Numbered from the stretch's first letter, positions 17,006 through 24,819 are shown. The stretch: DNA of 32,485 nucleotides from Oscillospiraceae bacterium (GCA_015064065.1 SVSY01000010.1:1-32485), one strand, 5' to 3'. Notes: generated by a model not told the origin, from the sequence alone. A program made the numbers and translations.

Positions 17006-17034
17006 TTGACATTGTTTTCATTATGTGATATAAT
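17006..17034 (+). promoter_or_regulatory. Consensus promoter of the NahK-like operon
   Basis: Perfect TTGACA (17006-17011), a 17-bp spacer and perfect TATAAT (17029-17034). It should be strong unless repressed. An imperfect hairpin (TGCGT...ACGCA, about 16971-17000) lies directly upstream. Confidence 0.85.
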
Positions 17035-17088
17035 ATAAAAGATATATTGTGAAATGCTGAGCTTTTATTGTATTTAAAGGAGATAAAT

Positions 17089-18198
17089 ATGCTTTATAAC
17101 GATATTAAACAGGCTATAAGACAATTTAATTTCGAAGGTAAATATCTTTCCGCCGAGGAGCTTCGCTCGGGAAATATAAATTCCACATATAAGCTTATAT
17201 TCGTAAAGCCCGACGGAACGAAGAAAAACTATATACTTCAAAGAATAAACACAGTGGTATTCAAGGATCCGTATAAAGTTATGGAAAACATAACCAACGT
17301 TCTTGAGCACATTGACAAGAAGCTTCGCGCAGAGGGAGAGAATACCGAGAGAAAGCTTTTGCACTTTGTAAGTGCCAAGAACGGCTCTTACCTTTGTAAA
17401 GATGCGAACGGATATTTTTGGAGAGCGTATATCTTTGTTGACGGCGTTACCGCGTATAACTCTATCGACGATCCTGCTCTTTTCTATGAAGCGGGCAGAG
17501 GATTTGGCGCGTTCCAGAAAAACCTTTTCGACTTTCCTGCAGATGTGCTTCACGAAACCATTCCCGATTTTCACAACACCAAGCGTCGTTTCTATGCTTT
17601 CGTAGCGGCTATCGCGGAGGATAAAGCAGGAAGAGTTCACGAGATCGAAGAAGAAATAGATTTTTTGTTCGACCGAAGAAAAATGATGGGCGAGATCGTG
17701 GACAAGATAGATGCGGGAGTGCTTCCCACGCGCGTCACGCATAACGACACAAAGCTTAATAACGTGCTTATAGACGACGCTACGGGTAAGGCGGCGTGTG
17801 TTATCGACCTTGATACCGTAATGCCCGGATCTTCGCTCTACGACTACGGCGACGCTATCCGCTTCGGTGCGTCTACCGCCGCCGAGGATGAGTCTGATCT
17901 GTCCAAGATCACTATAAATATGGAGCTCTTCAAGCTCTTTACAAAAGGTTTTGTTGAGGAGATAGCGAATGCGCTAAGCGATGAGGAGATACATTATCTT
18001 CCTCTCGGCGCGAAGGTGATGACCTGTGAGCTTGCACTCAGATTTCTCACCGATTATATCAACGGTGACGAATATTTTAAGGTAAATTCGCCCGACCATA
18101 ACCTCGTAAGAGCAAGAGCACAGATGAAGCTTTTGACCGAGATAGAGAAGAAGTACGACGAAATGACCGAATACGTCGACTCTCTTATAAGCCGCTGA
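17089..18198 (+). CDS. Aminoglycoside-phosphotransferase-fold sugar kinase, NahK/MdsC-like
   Basis: Likely anomeric kinase for N-acetylhexosamines. The 369-residue protein follows the N-acetylhexosamine 1-kinase pattern: N-lobe SGNINSTYKLIF and NYILQRINTVVFKDP, a hinge with WRAYIFVDG, catalytic THNDTKLNNVLID at 217-229 (catalytic Asp220), and the metal segment CVIDLDTVMPGSSLYDYGDAIRFG at about 237-260, whose DTVMPG is typical of NahK. The enzyme makes GalNAc-1-P or GlcNAc-1-P in the galacto-N-biose pathway. The ATG at 17089 has AAAGGAG upstream. It is first in an operon, and the metallophosphoesterase follows after 17 bp. No lacto-N-biose phosphorylase is in the window, so the substrate is inferred. 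Confidence 0.82.
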   Translation: MLYNDIKQAIRQFNFEGKYLSAEELRSGNINSTYKLIFVKPDGTKKNYILQRINTVVFKDPYKVMENITNVLEHIDKKLRAEGENTERKLLHFVSAKNGSYLCKDANGYFWRAYIFVDGVTAYNSIDDPALFYEAGRGFGAFQKNLFDFPADVLHETIPDFHNTKRRFYAFVAAIAEDKAGRVHEIEEEIDFLFDRRKMMGEIVDKIDAGVLPTRVTHNDTKLNNVLIDDATGKAACVIDLDTVMPGSSLYDYGDAIRFGASTAAEDESDLSKITINMELFKLFTKGFVEEIANALSDEEIHYLPLGAKVMTCELALRFLTDYINGDEYFKVNSPDHNLVRARAQMKLLTEIEKKYDEMTEYVDSLISR

Positions 18199-18215
18199 AA
18201 ACGGGTAGTCGTTGA

Positions 18216-18980
18216 ATGAAAAAAAGCTTTTATTCTGTTTTAGCCGACGGCTTTAAGGAGCAAAAGCGTATCGCGCTTGTCACGGACCTTCACGCTCAAA
18301 GCTATAAACGTGTTACGGACGGACTTTTGAAGATATCCCCCGACTATATTCTAATGGCGGGAGATATTCTCGAGGCGCTTGACGGAAGCTCCGACGAGAT
18401 AAATGAGCGCGCGTTCGGTATTTTTGCAGAATCGGCGAAGATAGCTCCTACCTTTTACGTTACGGGAAATCACGAGGACGGCGGAGTTCATTCGGGTCGC
18501 AAAAAATGGCGCGAGTATCACTCGGCCGAGCGTGTATATACCGAGAAGAACCTTCAAAGGATAAAGGATTCGGGAGTGCATTTTTTGCTCGACTCGTACG
18601 AGATAGTAGACGGAATTGCCTTCGGCGGACTCGCGTCGGGTCTTATACTTGAAAACTCGTTGCCAAACCTCGATTTTCTTGAAGAATTTGCAGCGTTAGA
18701 CGCGCCAAAGGTCTTGCTTTGCCATCATCCCGAATATTACGGGAGCTACGTAAAAAAGTATCCGATAGACCTGACAGTCAGCGGTCATGCGCACGGAGGT
18801 CAGTGGAGATTTTTCGGTAGAGGTATGTACGCACCGGGGCAGGGGATATTCCCGAAATATACCTCGGGAGTGCACGAAGGGCGCTTCGTTATAAGTAAGG
18901 GACTGAAGAGAACTATTATCCCCCCGCGTATATTCAATCCCACCGAAATAGTCGTTATAGATATAAAAACGAGAGGTTGA
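18216..18980 (+). CDS. Calcineurin-like metallophosphoesterase (YkuE type)
   Basis: Two-metal phosphoesterase of 254 residues. The metal-binding motifs are complete and in order: TDLH (Asp24, His26), AGD (Asp50), GNHED (Asn85, His86), LLCHHPEYY (about 169-177) and SGHAHGGQW (about 190-198). The last of these is typical of YkuE/LpxH-like enzymes. There is no clear signal peptide or membrane anchor, so it is probably cytoplasmic. Members act on phosphate esters, pyrophosphates or phospholipids; the substrate here is unknown. It lies between the NahK-like kinase and the cyclophilin lipoprotein, with gaps of 17 bp and 1 bp, so the three genes are one transcript. Confidence 0.88.
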   Translation: MKKSFYSVLADGFKEQKRIALVTDLHAQSYKRVTDGLLKISPDYILMAGDILEALDGSSDEINERAFGIFAESAKIAPTFYVTGNHEDGGVHSGRKKWREYHSAERVYTEKNLQRIKDSGVHFLLDSYEIVDGIAFGGLASGLILENSLPNLDFLEEFAALDAPKVLLCHHPEYYGSYVKKYPIDLTVSGHAHGGQWRFFGRGMYAPGQGIFPKYTSGVHEGRFVISKGLKRTIIPPRIFNPTEIVVIDIKTRG

Positions 18981-18981
18981 A

Positions 18982-20325
18982 ATGAAAAGAATTATTGCAA
19001 TACTGTTAGCACTTTTTGCCGTGCTTGCGTTATCTTCCTGCCTTGGTGCTAAAGACTCTGAAGAGACCGAGGCGACCGAAAAAGAGACCGAGGAAACACA
19101 GGGGGAGACGGCGGCGCAAACTGAATTTGAAACTCTTGCGGGCAAGGACCCGCTCGAAGTGCACAAAGAAGCACTGAAATTTCTTTCTGAGACAGACAAT
19201 TATGAGCTCGTTATAAGTTGCAACAGCGAGCTTGATTACGGAGAGTCACCTACTAACTATTCCTACGTTACTTCGTTTAAGAAGAATGGCTCTGACCTTT
19301 ATTACGAGTACGAGGAAAACGGAGAGAAGCTTACCGAGCAGTATTACGTTGGCGGAGTTATCTATTATTCCAATTCGGGTAATAAGGAAAAAATAGAAGT
19401 CACCAAAGAGGAATATGAGCAGAATATGGGTGAGCCTGTAGACGAGATACTTATTGCCGTTGAGGATAAGTATTTTGACGGTATAAAATTCAAAAAAGAG
19501 ATCGGCGGATACGGAGAGGAGCTTTACGCTCTGAATATTACGATTCTGGCGGACGATTATAAAAAGTACACGGGAGTAGCTGTCAGCAAGGACGTAAGCT
19601 ATGACCTATACTTTTCGATGGACGCAAAGCTCGTCTCTACCCGCATAACTACTTCTCAGATGGTGTATGGCACTTTTGAGGTCAAGAATGAGGTATTGAA
19701 TACTTTAAAGAACGTAGGAGCGCTTGAACAGATATTTGCACCGAGTGATGCGGATAGCTACAGAACGCCTGTGACATTTGAGGATATAGATCTTTCAAAG
19801 CTTGAAAGCCTTGACGGCGTGAGCGATTCTGCAGAAGCGACCGATCACGTTATGATAAGTGTAAAGGATAAAGGTGAAATACTCGTTCGCCTTTATGAAG
19901 AGGTCGCGCCCACTACTGTGGCAAACTTTAAAAAGCTTGTCGCAGAAGGCTTTTATAACGGCTTGATATTCCACAGAGTTATTAAAGACTTTATGATACA
20001 GGGCGGATGTCCCGAAGGAAACGGAACTGGAGGTAGCGGCACTAATATTTACGGTGAGTTTGCACAGAACGGATTTACCAACAATCTTTCGCACAAGAAG
20101 GGCGTTGTTTCTATGGCACGCTCGAACGATCCTAATTCTGCGTCCTCCCAGTTCTTTATAATGCACGCGGATAATGCGGGACTTGACGGTGGCTATGCCG
20201 CTTTCGGTTTCGTAGTATACGGTCAGGACGTAGTCGATGCAATAGCGACCGTAGAGACCGAAAAAAATGACAAGCCCGTGACCGACGTGGTTATCGAATC
20301 TATACGCTTTGTTAATATAAGTTAA
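18982..20325 (+). CDS. Lipoprotein with C-terminal cyclophilin-type prolyl isomerase domain
   Basis: The 447-residue protein starts with a lipoprotein signal ending ALSSC (lipidated Cys20). A Glu/Thr-rich linker (about 25-50) and a domain of about 220 residues with no obvious family (about 55-285, many Tyr/Asp/Lys strands) follow. The end is a complete cyclophilin domain (about 288-447): FHRVIKDFMIQGG, GTGGSGTNIYGEF, MARSNDPNSASSQFFI and LDGGYAAFGFV. The catalytic Arg and the SQFF motif are conserved. It probably folds exported proteins on the outer membrane face. The ATG at 18982 has GAGAGG upstream and starts 1 bp after the metallophosphoesterase. A strong terminator ends the operon. Confidence 0.92.
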   Translation: MKRIIAILLALFAVLALSSCLGAKDSEETEATEKETEETQGETAAQTEFETLAGKDPLEVHKEALKFLSETDNYELVISCNSELDYGESPTNYSYVTSFKKNGSDLYYEYEENGEKLTEQYYVGGVIYYSNSGNKEKIEVTKEEYEQNMGEPVDEILIAVEDKYFDGIKFKKEIGGYGEELYALNITILADDYKKYTGVAVSKDVSYDLYFSMDAKLVSTRITTSQMVYGTFEVKNEVLNTLKNVGALEQIFAPSDADSYRTPVTFEDIDLSKLESLDGVSDSAEATDHVMISVKDKGEILVRLYEEVAPTTVANFKKLVAEGFYNGLIFHRVIKDFMIQGGCPEGNGTGGSGTNIYGEFAQNGFTNNLSHKKGVVSMARSNDPNSASSQFFIMHADNAGLDGGYAAFGFVVYGQDVVDAIATVETEKNDKPVTDVVIESIRFVNIS

Positions 20326-20327
20326 TG

Positions 20328-20359
20328 AAAAAGGACTGTTCATTCGAACAGTCCTTTTT
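20328..20359 (+). terminator. Terminator of the NahK-like operon
   Basis: A 14-bp perfect stem, AAAAAGGACTGTTC with GAACAGTCCTTTTT, around ATTC, starting 2 bp after the cyclophilin stop and ending in five T. Confidence 0.9.
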
Positions 20360-20407
20360 GCATAAAATCCTGTCTTTTGTAAATGCTAACTCAAAAGGGG
20401 AGTTGGT

Positions 20408-21016
20408 ATGAAAAAGCAGATCGGTATTGGCGGAATATATGCGCGCTTTGTCAAGCGCGCCTTAGACGTTTTGTTTTCAATAATTTTGTTGTTGCTTTTG
20501 GCTTTTCCTATGCTTATAATAGCCGTCTTTATACGCGCCGACTCCGAGGGTAAGGCTATATTCAAGCAAAGACGGCGCGGCAGAGAGGGCAAGGTGTTCG
20601 TTTGTTATAAATTCAGAACTATGTATTGTAACGCGCCCCCGTATACGCCCGCATCGGATTTTGACGGATATGAACGTTACGTAACGCGCACAGGGCGTTT
20701 TCTTCGCCGTACGAGCCTTGACGAGCTGCCACAGCTGTTTAACGTTTTACGCGGTGAAATGAGTCTTGTCGGTCCGCGTCCTCTGATATGCGAGGAAAAA
20801 GATATGCACCGTTTGAGAATGAGCGCGGGTGTGTACCGCCTTCGCCCCGGTATAACGGGAATGGCTCAGGTGCGGGGGAGAAATCTTCTTGACGATGCAG
20901 AGAAGATAAAAAACGATAGCTACTATCTATCAAATCTGAGGATGGGACTCGATCTGAAAATACTCTTTATAACTCTGCTTAAGGTCATAAAAAAAGAGGG
21001 GATCAAAACAGAATAA
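20408..21016 (+). CDS. Undecaprenyl-phosphate sugar phosphotransferase (bacterial sugar transferase)
   Basis: Initiates polysaccharide or glycoprotein glycan assembly by moving a sugar-1-phosphate from a UDP-sugar to undecaprenyl phosphate. The 202 residues have a hydrophobic segment at about 20-42, the cytoplasmic motif [12 protein letters not shown], then [15 protein letters not shown] (about 98-112) with the catalytic acidic pair, [11 protein letters not shown] and [14 protein letters not shown]. This is the minimal WecP/PglC-like form without the N-terminal WbaP membrane domain. GGGGAG lies 5 nt before the ATG. It stands alone; no glycosyltransferases or flippase are adjacent, which is unusual for this family. 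I see no clear promoter in the 48 bp after the previous terminator. Confidence 0.92.
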   Translation: MKKQIGIGGIYARFVKRALDVLFSIILLLLLAFPMLIIAVFIRADSEGKAIFKQRRRGREGKVFVCYKFRTMYCNAPPYTPASDFDGYERYVTRTGRFLRRTSLDELPQLFNVLRGEMSLVGPRPLICEEKDMHRLRMSAGVYRLRPGITGMAQVRGRNLLDDAEKIKNDSYYLSNLRMGLDLKILFITLLKVIKKEGIKTE

Positions 21017-21027
21017 AGTACCTTTAT

Positions 21028-21052
21028 CCGCCGTATATTTAAAAAAAGGCGG
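21028..21052 (+). promoter_or_regulatory. Possible hairpin masking the ribosome site of the DUF4358 gene
   Basis: CCGCC (21028-21032) is complementary to GGCGG (21048-21052), which is the ribosome site of the next gene. Only five base pairs with a 15-nt loop, so any effect would be mild. Confidence 0.25.
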
Positions 21053-21059
21053 TGAGATG

Positions 21060-21554
21060 ATGAAGAGATATATTTCGATAGTATGTATATTTGTTTTGCT
21101 TTTTTGCTCGTGCGCGCAAAGAGATAAGGCAAGCACGTTCGATCTCCTTTGCGAATTGATCGCGTACGTAGGAGAGAGCGAAGAAAACAGTATTTTTTAC
21201 TCAAGCTTTGCAGAGCTTGGTGAGCTTGGATATATTAGTGACGACGTCAGAAAAACGCTATACGGAGAAAAATACGTTGAAGAATATTTTCCTTTGCTTG
21301 AGGAATATGCAATATGTATTTCGGGAAGACAGACCTGCGAGATAGCTGTCTTCAAGTGCCGCTCGCACTCAGATACCGACGCTGTTTTGCAGATGTGCCT
21401 TGAGCGTGCCGACGTGATAAAAGTTGCACTGCGGGGGACTGAACTCGAAGAAAAAGCGAGAGCGATCCGAACGGAGATACACGGAAGATACGTGCTTTTC
21501 TCGTTTTCGGATCGCTCAGAAGCACTCGCAGAATATTTTTGCGAGCTGGTATGA
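21060..21554 (+). CDS. DUF4358-like lipoprotein
   Basis: Secreted lipoprotein of 164 residues. The signal peptide KRYISIVCIFVLLFCSC ends in a lipobox-like FCSC. The mature part shows the DUF4358 pattern in diverged form: an N-terminal acidic helix region, a middle EYAICISGRQTCEIAVFKC, an Asp/Glu-rich helix, and HGRYVLFSFSD near the end. The function of the family is unknown. Two adjacent ATGs exist (21057 and 21060); the second is better spaced (7 nt) from the AAAGGCGGTGAG ribosome site. It follows the sugar transferase by 43 bp and converges with spoVAC, leaving only 5 bp between the stops. Confidence 0.7.
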   Translation: MKRYISIVCIFVLLFCSCAQRDKASTFDLLCELIAYVGESEENSIFYSSFAELGELGYISDDVRKTLYGEKYVEEYFPLLEEYAICISGRQTCEIAVFKCRSHSDTDAVLQMCLERADVIKVALRGTELEEKARAIRTEIHGRYVLFSFSDRSEALAEYFCELV

Positions 21555-21559
21555 ATGGA

Positions 21560-22006
21560 TCATATCAAGCCGCAGATCCAATAGATGACTCCGTATATCG
21601 CCCCCGCAAGCGTGCCATACAGTAACACAGGACCGCATACCGTAAATATTTTTGCACCGACACCGAGCACGTAGCCTTCGGAACGGCTGTCGATAGCGGG
21701 GGATGCGACGGAATTTGCAAATCCCGTTATGGGAACGAGAGTCCCTGCACCTGCAACTTTTGCTATCTTGTCAAATACACCGAGGCCGGTCAATAGTACT
21801 GCTATGAAAATAAGAGTTACCGACGTAAGCGTTCGGGCAGAGGCTTGATCTATACTCGGGTGAAGAGAATACAAAGAGCTCAGAGCTTCTCCAAAGCAGC
21901 ATATAGCACCGCCGAAGATAAATGCAAAGATGCAATTTCTAAATATTGGTGATTTCGGTGCGTGTGCGTCGGCAAAACGCTTGTATTGCTTTTTATCCAT
22001 ATTCAT
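21560..22006 (-). CDS. spoVAC: Stage V sporulation protein AC
   Basis: Membrane protein of the SpoVA channel that moves Ca2+-dipicolinate into the forespore and out at germination; B. subtilis SpoVAC acts as a mechanosensitive channel. The 148 residues match SpoVAC end to end: PIFRNCIFAFIFGGAICCFGE, LLTGLGVFDKIAKVAGAGTLVPITGFANSV and SEGYVLGVGAKIFTVCGPV, with about four membrane segments. The ATG at 22006 has GCGAGGTAA upstream. spoVAD and spoVAE normally follow in an operon but are absent here, because the DUF4358 gene converges immediately. It is therefore a lone copy or a relocated gene. Confidence 0.92.
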   Translation of the reverse strand: MNMDKKQYKRFADAHAPKSPIFRNCIFAFIFGGAICCFGEALSSLYSLHPSIDQASARTLTSVTLIFIAVLLTGLGVFDKIAKVAGAGTLVPITGFANSVASPAIDSRSEGYVLGVGAKIFTVCGPVLLYGTLAGAIYGVIYWICGLI

Positions 22007-22076
22007 AATAAGTTACCTCGCTAATATATATACTAAAAAATAGTGTCTCGCCCGAATAAAAATTTATGCGTATTTG

Positions 22077-22105
22077 TTGACTTTTTTTAAAATATGGTAT
22101 ATAAT
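22077..22105 (+). promoter_or_regulatory. Promoter of the coiled-coil protein gene
   Basis: TTGACT (22077-22082), a 17-bp spacer and perfect TATAAT (22100-22105), about 30 nt before the ribosome site AAGGAG. Confidence 0.8.
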
Positions 22106-22144
22106 AAATCTGTAAATACGTATTATTCAGATAAGGAGATAAAT

Positions 22145-22510
22145 ATGGCAAATTGGAATGAGATCAAGAGCAAGATAAGCAAGACCGCAGATAAGGTCGC
22201 TGCAAAAACGACAGAGGTGGCTGATATTGCTTCAAAGCACGTTAAGCTCAAATCTATGGACTCCAAGATATCGGGAAAGTACGAGGATCTCGGTCGCTAT
22301 TATTATAAGCAGATAAAGAGCGAACAGTCGCAGGCGGAAAAGCTCACTTCGCTTACCTTGGAGCTCGATAAGCTCATTGCCGACAGAAAAGCTCTTCGTG
22401 AGGAGATCGAGGCAGACAAGCAAAGACGTGCCGAAGAGAAGAAGGCAAGAGAAGAGGCTAAAAAGGAAGAAGCGGCTGAGGAAAACGCAAAAGAGACCGA
22501 TGCAGAATAA
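22145..22510 (+). CDS. Small coiled-coil protein of unknown function
   Basis: No family recognised with confidence. The 121-residue protein is soluble and almost wholly helical. An N-terminal part rich in Lys/Ala/Thr (SKISKTADKVAAKTTEVADIASKHV) is followed by KYEDLGRYYYKQIKSEQ, heptad-like leucines at about 70-95 and a long Glu/Lys/Ala tail (about 96-121). The YEDLGRYYYKQ stretch recalls small proteins that accompany zinc-ribbon proteins in Clostridia, but no cysteine is present. It is a single-gene unit with a consensus promoter, AAGGAG before the ATG at 22145 and its own terminator, so it may be well expressed. Confidence 0.75.
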   Translation: MANWNEIKSKISKTADKVAAKTTEVADIASKHVKLKSMDSKISGKYEDLGRYYYKQIKSEQSQAEKLTSLTLELDKLIADRKALREEIEADKQRRAEEKKAREEAKKEEAAEENAKETDAE

Positions 22511-22514
22511 GATC

Positions 22515-22544
22515 AAAAAGTCCCGTTTAAAGCGGGACTTTTTT
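22515..22544 (+). terminator. Terminator of the coiled-coil protein gene
   Basis: AAAAAGTCCCG (22515-22525) pairs with CGGGACTTTTTT (22533-22544) around a 7-nt loop, starting 4 bp after the stop codon. Confidence 0.88.
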
Positions 22545-22581
22545 CTATGAAAAAAATTTAAAAAATTTTTTAAAAAAAGTA

Positions 22582-22610
22582 TTGACAAAAGAAAAATGGT
22601 ATGATATAAT
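22582..22610 (+). promoter_or_regulatory. Consensus promoter of perR, with downstream inverted repeat
   Basis: Perfect TTGACA (22582-22587), a 17-bp spacer, TG two positions before a perfect TATAAT (22605-22610). The inverted repeat AGAATGGTTCT at 22624-22634, just after the expected start, is a candidate operator but does not match the B. subtilis PerR box. Confidence 0.82.
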
Positions 22611-22655
22611 ATACACGTAATCAAGAATGGTTCTCAATAAGGAATGGATAAATAA

Positions 22656-23060
22656 ATGAAACAAAAAAGAAACACTGTCCAAAAGGGAATCGTCTTTGAT
22701 GTCTTTCGCGAGATGCACAATCATCCATCGGCGGGCATGGTCTACGAGGCGGTTCACGAAAAATACCCCGAAATAAGCAAGGCTACCGTTTACCGTCTTT
22801 TAGCTGAGGCGGCGCAAGAGGGAGAGGTCTTGAGGCTCAAGCTTGTAGAAGCCGACGACAGATACGACGTTACGCTTGGCAGACATTATCACATAGTATG
22901 TCGAGAGTGCGGATCGGTTGCTGATGTCGATGCTACACTTGACGAGTGCGAGGTGTTGATGAACGCAAGAGGTTATGAAAACTTTCTTGTAGAGGACGTC
23001 CACATGGAATTTAAAGGCATTTGTGAAAGATGTCGACAAAACGTTGAAAATCAAAATTAA
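22656..23060 (+). CDS. perR: Fur-family peroxide regulator, PerR-like
   Basis: Metal-dependent repressor that senses peroxide by metal-catalysed His oxidation. The 134 residues have a winged helix (about 5-75, HPSAGMVYEAV, ISKATVYRLL) and a dimerisation domain. All regulatory ligands of PerR can be placed: His23 (HPSA), Asp71 (RYD), His77 and His79 (HYHIVC) and Asp90. The Asp in RYD, rather than Glu, favours PerR over Fur. The structural zinc site is CREC (82-85) with CERC (123-126). The ATG at 22656 has AAGGAATGG upstream. It is followed 38 bp later by reverse rubrerythrin, a classic PerR target in clostridia, so the two form an oxidative-stress operon. Confidence 0.9.
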   Translation: MKQKRNTVQKGIVFDVFREMHNHPSAGMVYEAVHEKYPEISKATVYRLLAEAAQEGEVLRLKLVEADDRYDVTLGRHYHIVCRECGSVADVDATLDECEVLMNARGYENFLVEDVHMEFKGICERCRQNVENQN

Positions 23061-23098
23061 AAAATTAAAATTAAAACATTTAAAAGGAGAAATTTATC

Positions 23099-23644
23099 AT
23101 GGCAAAATGGGTATGTTCTGTATGCGGTTACGTTCACGAGGGAGATAGCGCACCTGAGAGATGTCCTCAGTGCAAGGTTCCTGCTGAAAAGTTCAACAAG
23201 CAGGAAGAGGATAAGCTTAGCTGGGCAGCTGAGCACGTTGTAGGAGTAGCAGAGGGCGCTCCCGAGGATATCATTATGGATCTTCGCGCTAACTACATGG
23301 GTGAGTGCACCGAGGTCGGTATGTATCTTGCAATGGCAAGAGTTGCTCACAGAGAGGGTTATCCCGAGATCGGTCTTTACTGGGAAAAGGCAGCTTATGA
23401 AGAGGCAGAGCACGCTGCAAAGTTTGCAGAGCTTCTCGGTGAGGTAGTTACCGCAAGCACAAAGAAGAACCTCGAGATGAGAGTTGCAGCAGAGAACGGA
23501 GCTACCGAGGGCAAGTTCGATCTCGCTAAGAGAGCAAAGGCGCTCAACCTCGACGCTATCCACGATACCGTTCACGAGATGGCTCGCGACGAAGCTCGTC
23601 ACGGCAAGGCATTCCAGGGACTTCTCGAGAGATACTTCGGCTAA
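23099..23644 (+). CDS. Reverse rubrerythrin (peroxide reductase)
   Basis: Non-heme iron peroxidase that reduces hydrogen peroxide (and oxygen) in anaerobes. In 181 residues it has an N-terminal rubredoxin-type [Fe(SCys)4] domain with Cys6, Cys9, Cys22 and Cys25 (CSVCG, CPQC). A four-helix di-iron domain follows, carrying [26 protein letters not shown], and DEARHGKAF near 164-172. Classic rubrerythrin has the rubredoxin domain at the C-terminus; this is the reversed order known from clostridia. The ATG at 23099 has AAAAGGAG upstream. Codons are strongly biased to frequent ones, suggesting high expression. It lies downstream of perR and is followed by a terminator. Confidence 0.95.
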   Translation: MAKWVCSVCGYVHEGDSAPERCPQCKVPAEKFNKQEEDKLSWAAEHVVGVAEGAPEDIIMDLRANYMGECTEVGMYLAMARVAHREGYPEIGLYWEKAAYEEAEHAAKFAELLGEVVTASTKKNLEMRVAAENGATEGKFDLAKRAKALNLDAIHDTVHEMARDEARHGKAFQGLLERYFG

Positions 23645-23674
23645 TACTTAAAGTCAATAAAATCAATATATTTA

Positions 23675-23710
23675 AGGGAGTAAACCACGGTTTACTCCCT
23701 CTTTTCTTTT
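23675..23710 (+). terminator. Terminator of the perR-rubrerythrin operon
   Basis: AGGGAGTAAA pairs with TTTACTCCCT around CCACGG, followed by a pyrimidine run with two blocks of four T, 31 bp after the rubrerythrin stop. Confidence 0.8.
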
Positions 23711-23789
23711 GCTGTTTTATTGCCAAAACTTATACGTTTTTGGAAAGTTGTTGGAACTTTTCGCTTTTCAAAAGAGCAAAAAGGAAGTA

Positions 23790-23825
23790 TAAAAAAAGCC
23801 CGATGAGTCTTTTAAGACTCATCGG
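23790..23825 (-). terminator. Terminator of the GH42/ManA/DUF2264/nitrilase operon
   Basis: CCCGATGAGTCTT (23798-23810) and AAGACTCATCGGG (23813-23825) form a perfect 13-bp palindrome. On the minus strand it is followed by seven T (23796-23790). It lies 110 bp after the nitrilase stop; the 23826-23934 interval holds no recognisable gene. Confidence 0.85.
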
Positions 23826-23934
23826 GGGAGAGGGTGATTATGAAGTAACGATCTTACAATTGCTACCGCCTGTTAGCATTTAAAAAATTCTCTTTTGTCA
23901 TTTGAATCTTTACACAGTAATCAGATCCTATAAA

Positions 23935-24807
23935 TTATTTGACGATCGGCTCGTTGCCGTAGAATATATCCTCCCAGCTTTCGATTTTCGGCGCGTTATA
24001 TATTGCTCCGTAAGTCTGGGGGCGGCGACAGCGCTCGGTCATCTGCTTTATGTTTTCGGAATAAGCGGGATTTCCCGTTGTGTGAGTTATCCAAGGCTTT
24101 CCGATATCAATCTCAACCACCTTATACGATGGCTCTCTGAAGCGCTCGACTATTTCACCGTCGGGAGCTACGATACCCGTGAAAGCAACGTCGTTATTTT
24201 CGTCGATCTGAGTGCAGGCTATATGCATCACGTTATCTATCGCTCTTGCTTTTAGCTTGATCTCCCATTGTGGAATGAGAGTGTCTCCGTACAGCGGATA
24301 CAATACAAGCTCGGCGCCGTTATTTCCGAGGCATCTCGCGCTTTCGGGAAAATAGTTATCCCAGCATATCATAATACCTATCTTGCCGATATCAAGATCA
24401 AAGACGGGAAAATCCTCTCCGTTTGAAAGCCCTCGCATCTGCTCGCTGTGAGTAAGATGTACCTTTCTGTATCTGCCTATCTCATTTCCGTCGCGGTCAA
24501 GGATATAGGACGAATTATAGACTTTTCCGTCAGTATATTCGTAATCCCACGGTACAAGATATGCGTGATATTTTTTGGCAAGTTCGGAGCATCTCTGCTT
24601 CCACTCTGCAGAAACCGCTGAAAGTCTGTCGTGATCCTTTACTATGCTTCTGTCGGGTACGTGTTGGAATGCCTCGGGGAAAAATACAAGCTCTGCTCCT
24701 TCAATAAAGCATTTTTCGGCCTGAGAATACAACATATCGCATCTTGCCTTGTAATCATCTTCTGCGCGTTGCATCACCTGAATAAGTCCTATCTTGGTTT
24801 TTGCCAT
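23935..24807 (-). CDS. Carbon-nitrogen hydrolase (nitrilase superfamily)
   Basis: Amidohydrolase of 290 residues with the complete Glu-Lys-Cys triad: Glu45 in FFPEAF, Lys115 in YRKVHL and Cys148 in ICWDNYFPE. A second conserved Glu follows the Cys loop. Motifs and length resemble the N-carbamoylputrescine amidase/beta-ureidopropionase branches, which hydrolyse C-N bonds in carbamoyl or amide groups, but the substrate is not given by sequence. It is cytoplasmic. AAAGGAG lies 9 nt before the ATG. It is the fourth gene of the glycan operon, 12 bp after the DUF2264 gene, a context that suggests removal of an amide or carbamoyl group from a sugar derivative (inference). Confidence 0.92.
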   Translation of the reverse strand: MAKTKIGLIQVMQRAEDDYKARCDMLYSQAEKCFIEGAELVFFPEAFQHVPDRSIVKDHDRLSAVSAEWKQRCSELAKKYHAYLVPWDYEYTDGKVYNSSYILDRDGNEIGRYRKVHLTHSEQMRGLSNGEDFPVFDLDIGKIGIMICWDNYFPESARCLGNNGAELVLYPLYGDTLIPQWEIKLKARAIDNVMHIACTQIDENNDVAFTGIVAPDGEIVERFREPSYKVVEIDIGKPWITHTTGNPAYSENIKQMTERCRRPQTYGAIYNAPKIESWEDIFYGNEPIVK

Positions 24808-24819
24808 AGCTTTTCTCCT

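Noticed and set aside
22039-22069. Sigma-G-like promoter GCATA...CACTATT before spoVAC
   Set aside because: The spacer is 19 bp and the -10 is a poor match; suggestive for a sporulation gene but too weak to annotate.
23826-23934. Possible small gene or RNA between the operon terminator and the nitrilase gene
   Set aside because: Only very short frames without ribosome sites and a minor TGCTA/TAGCA stem; treated as 3' untranslated sequence.
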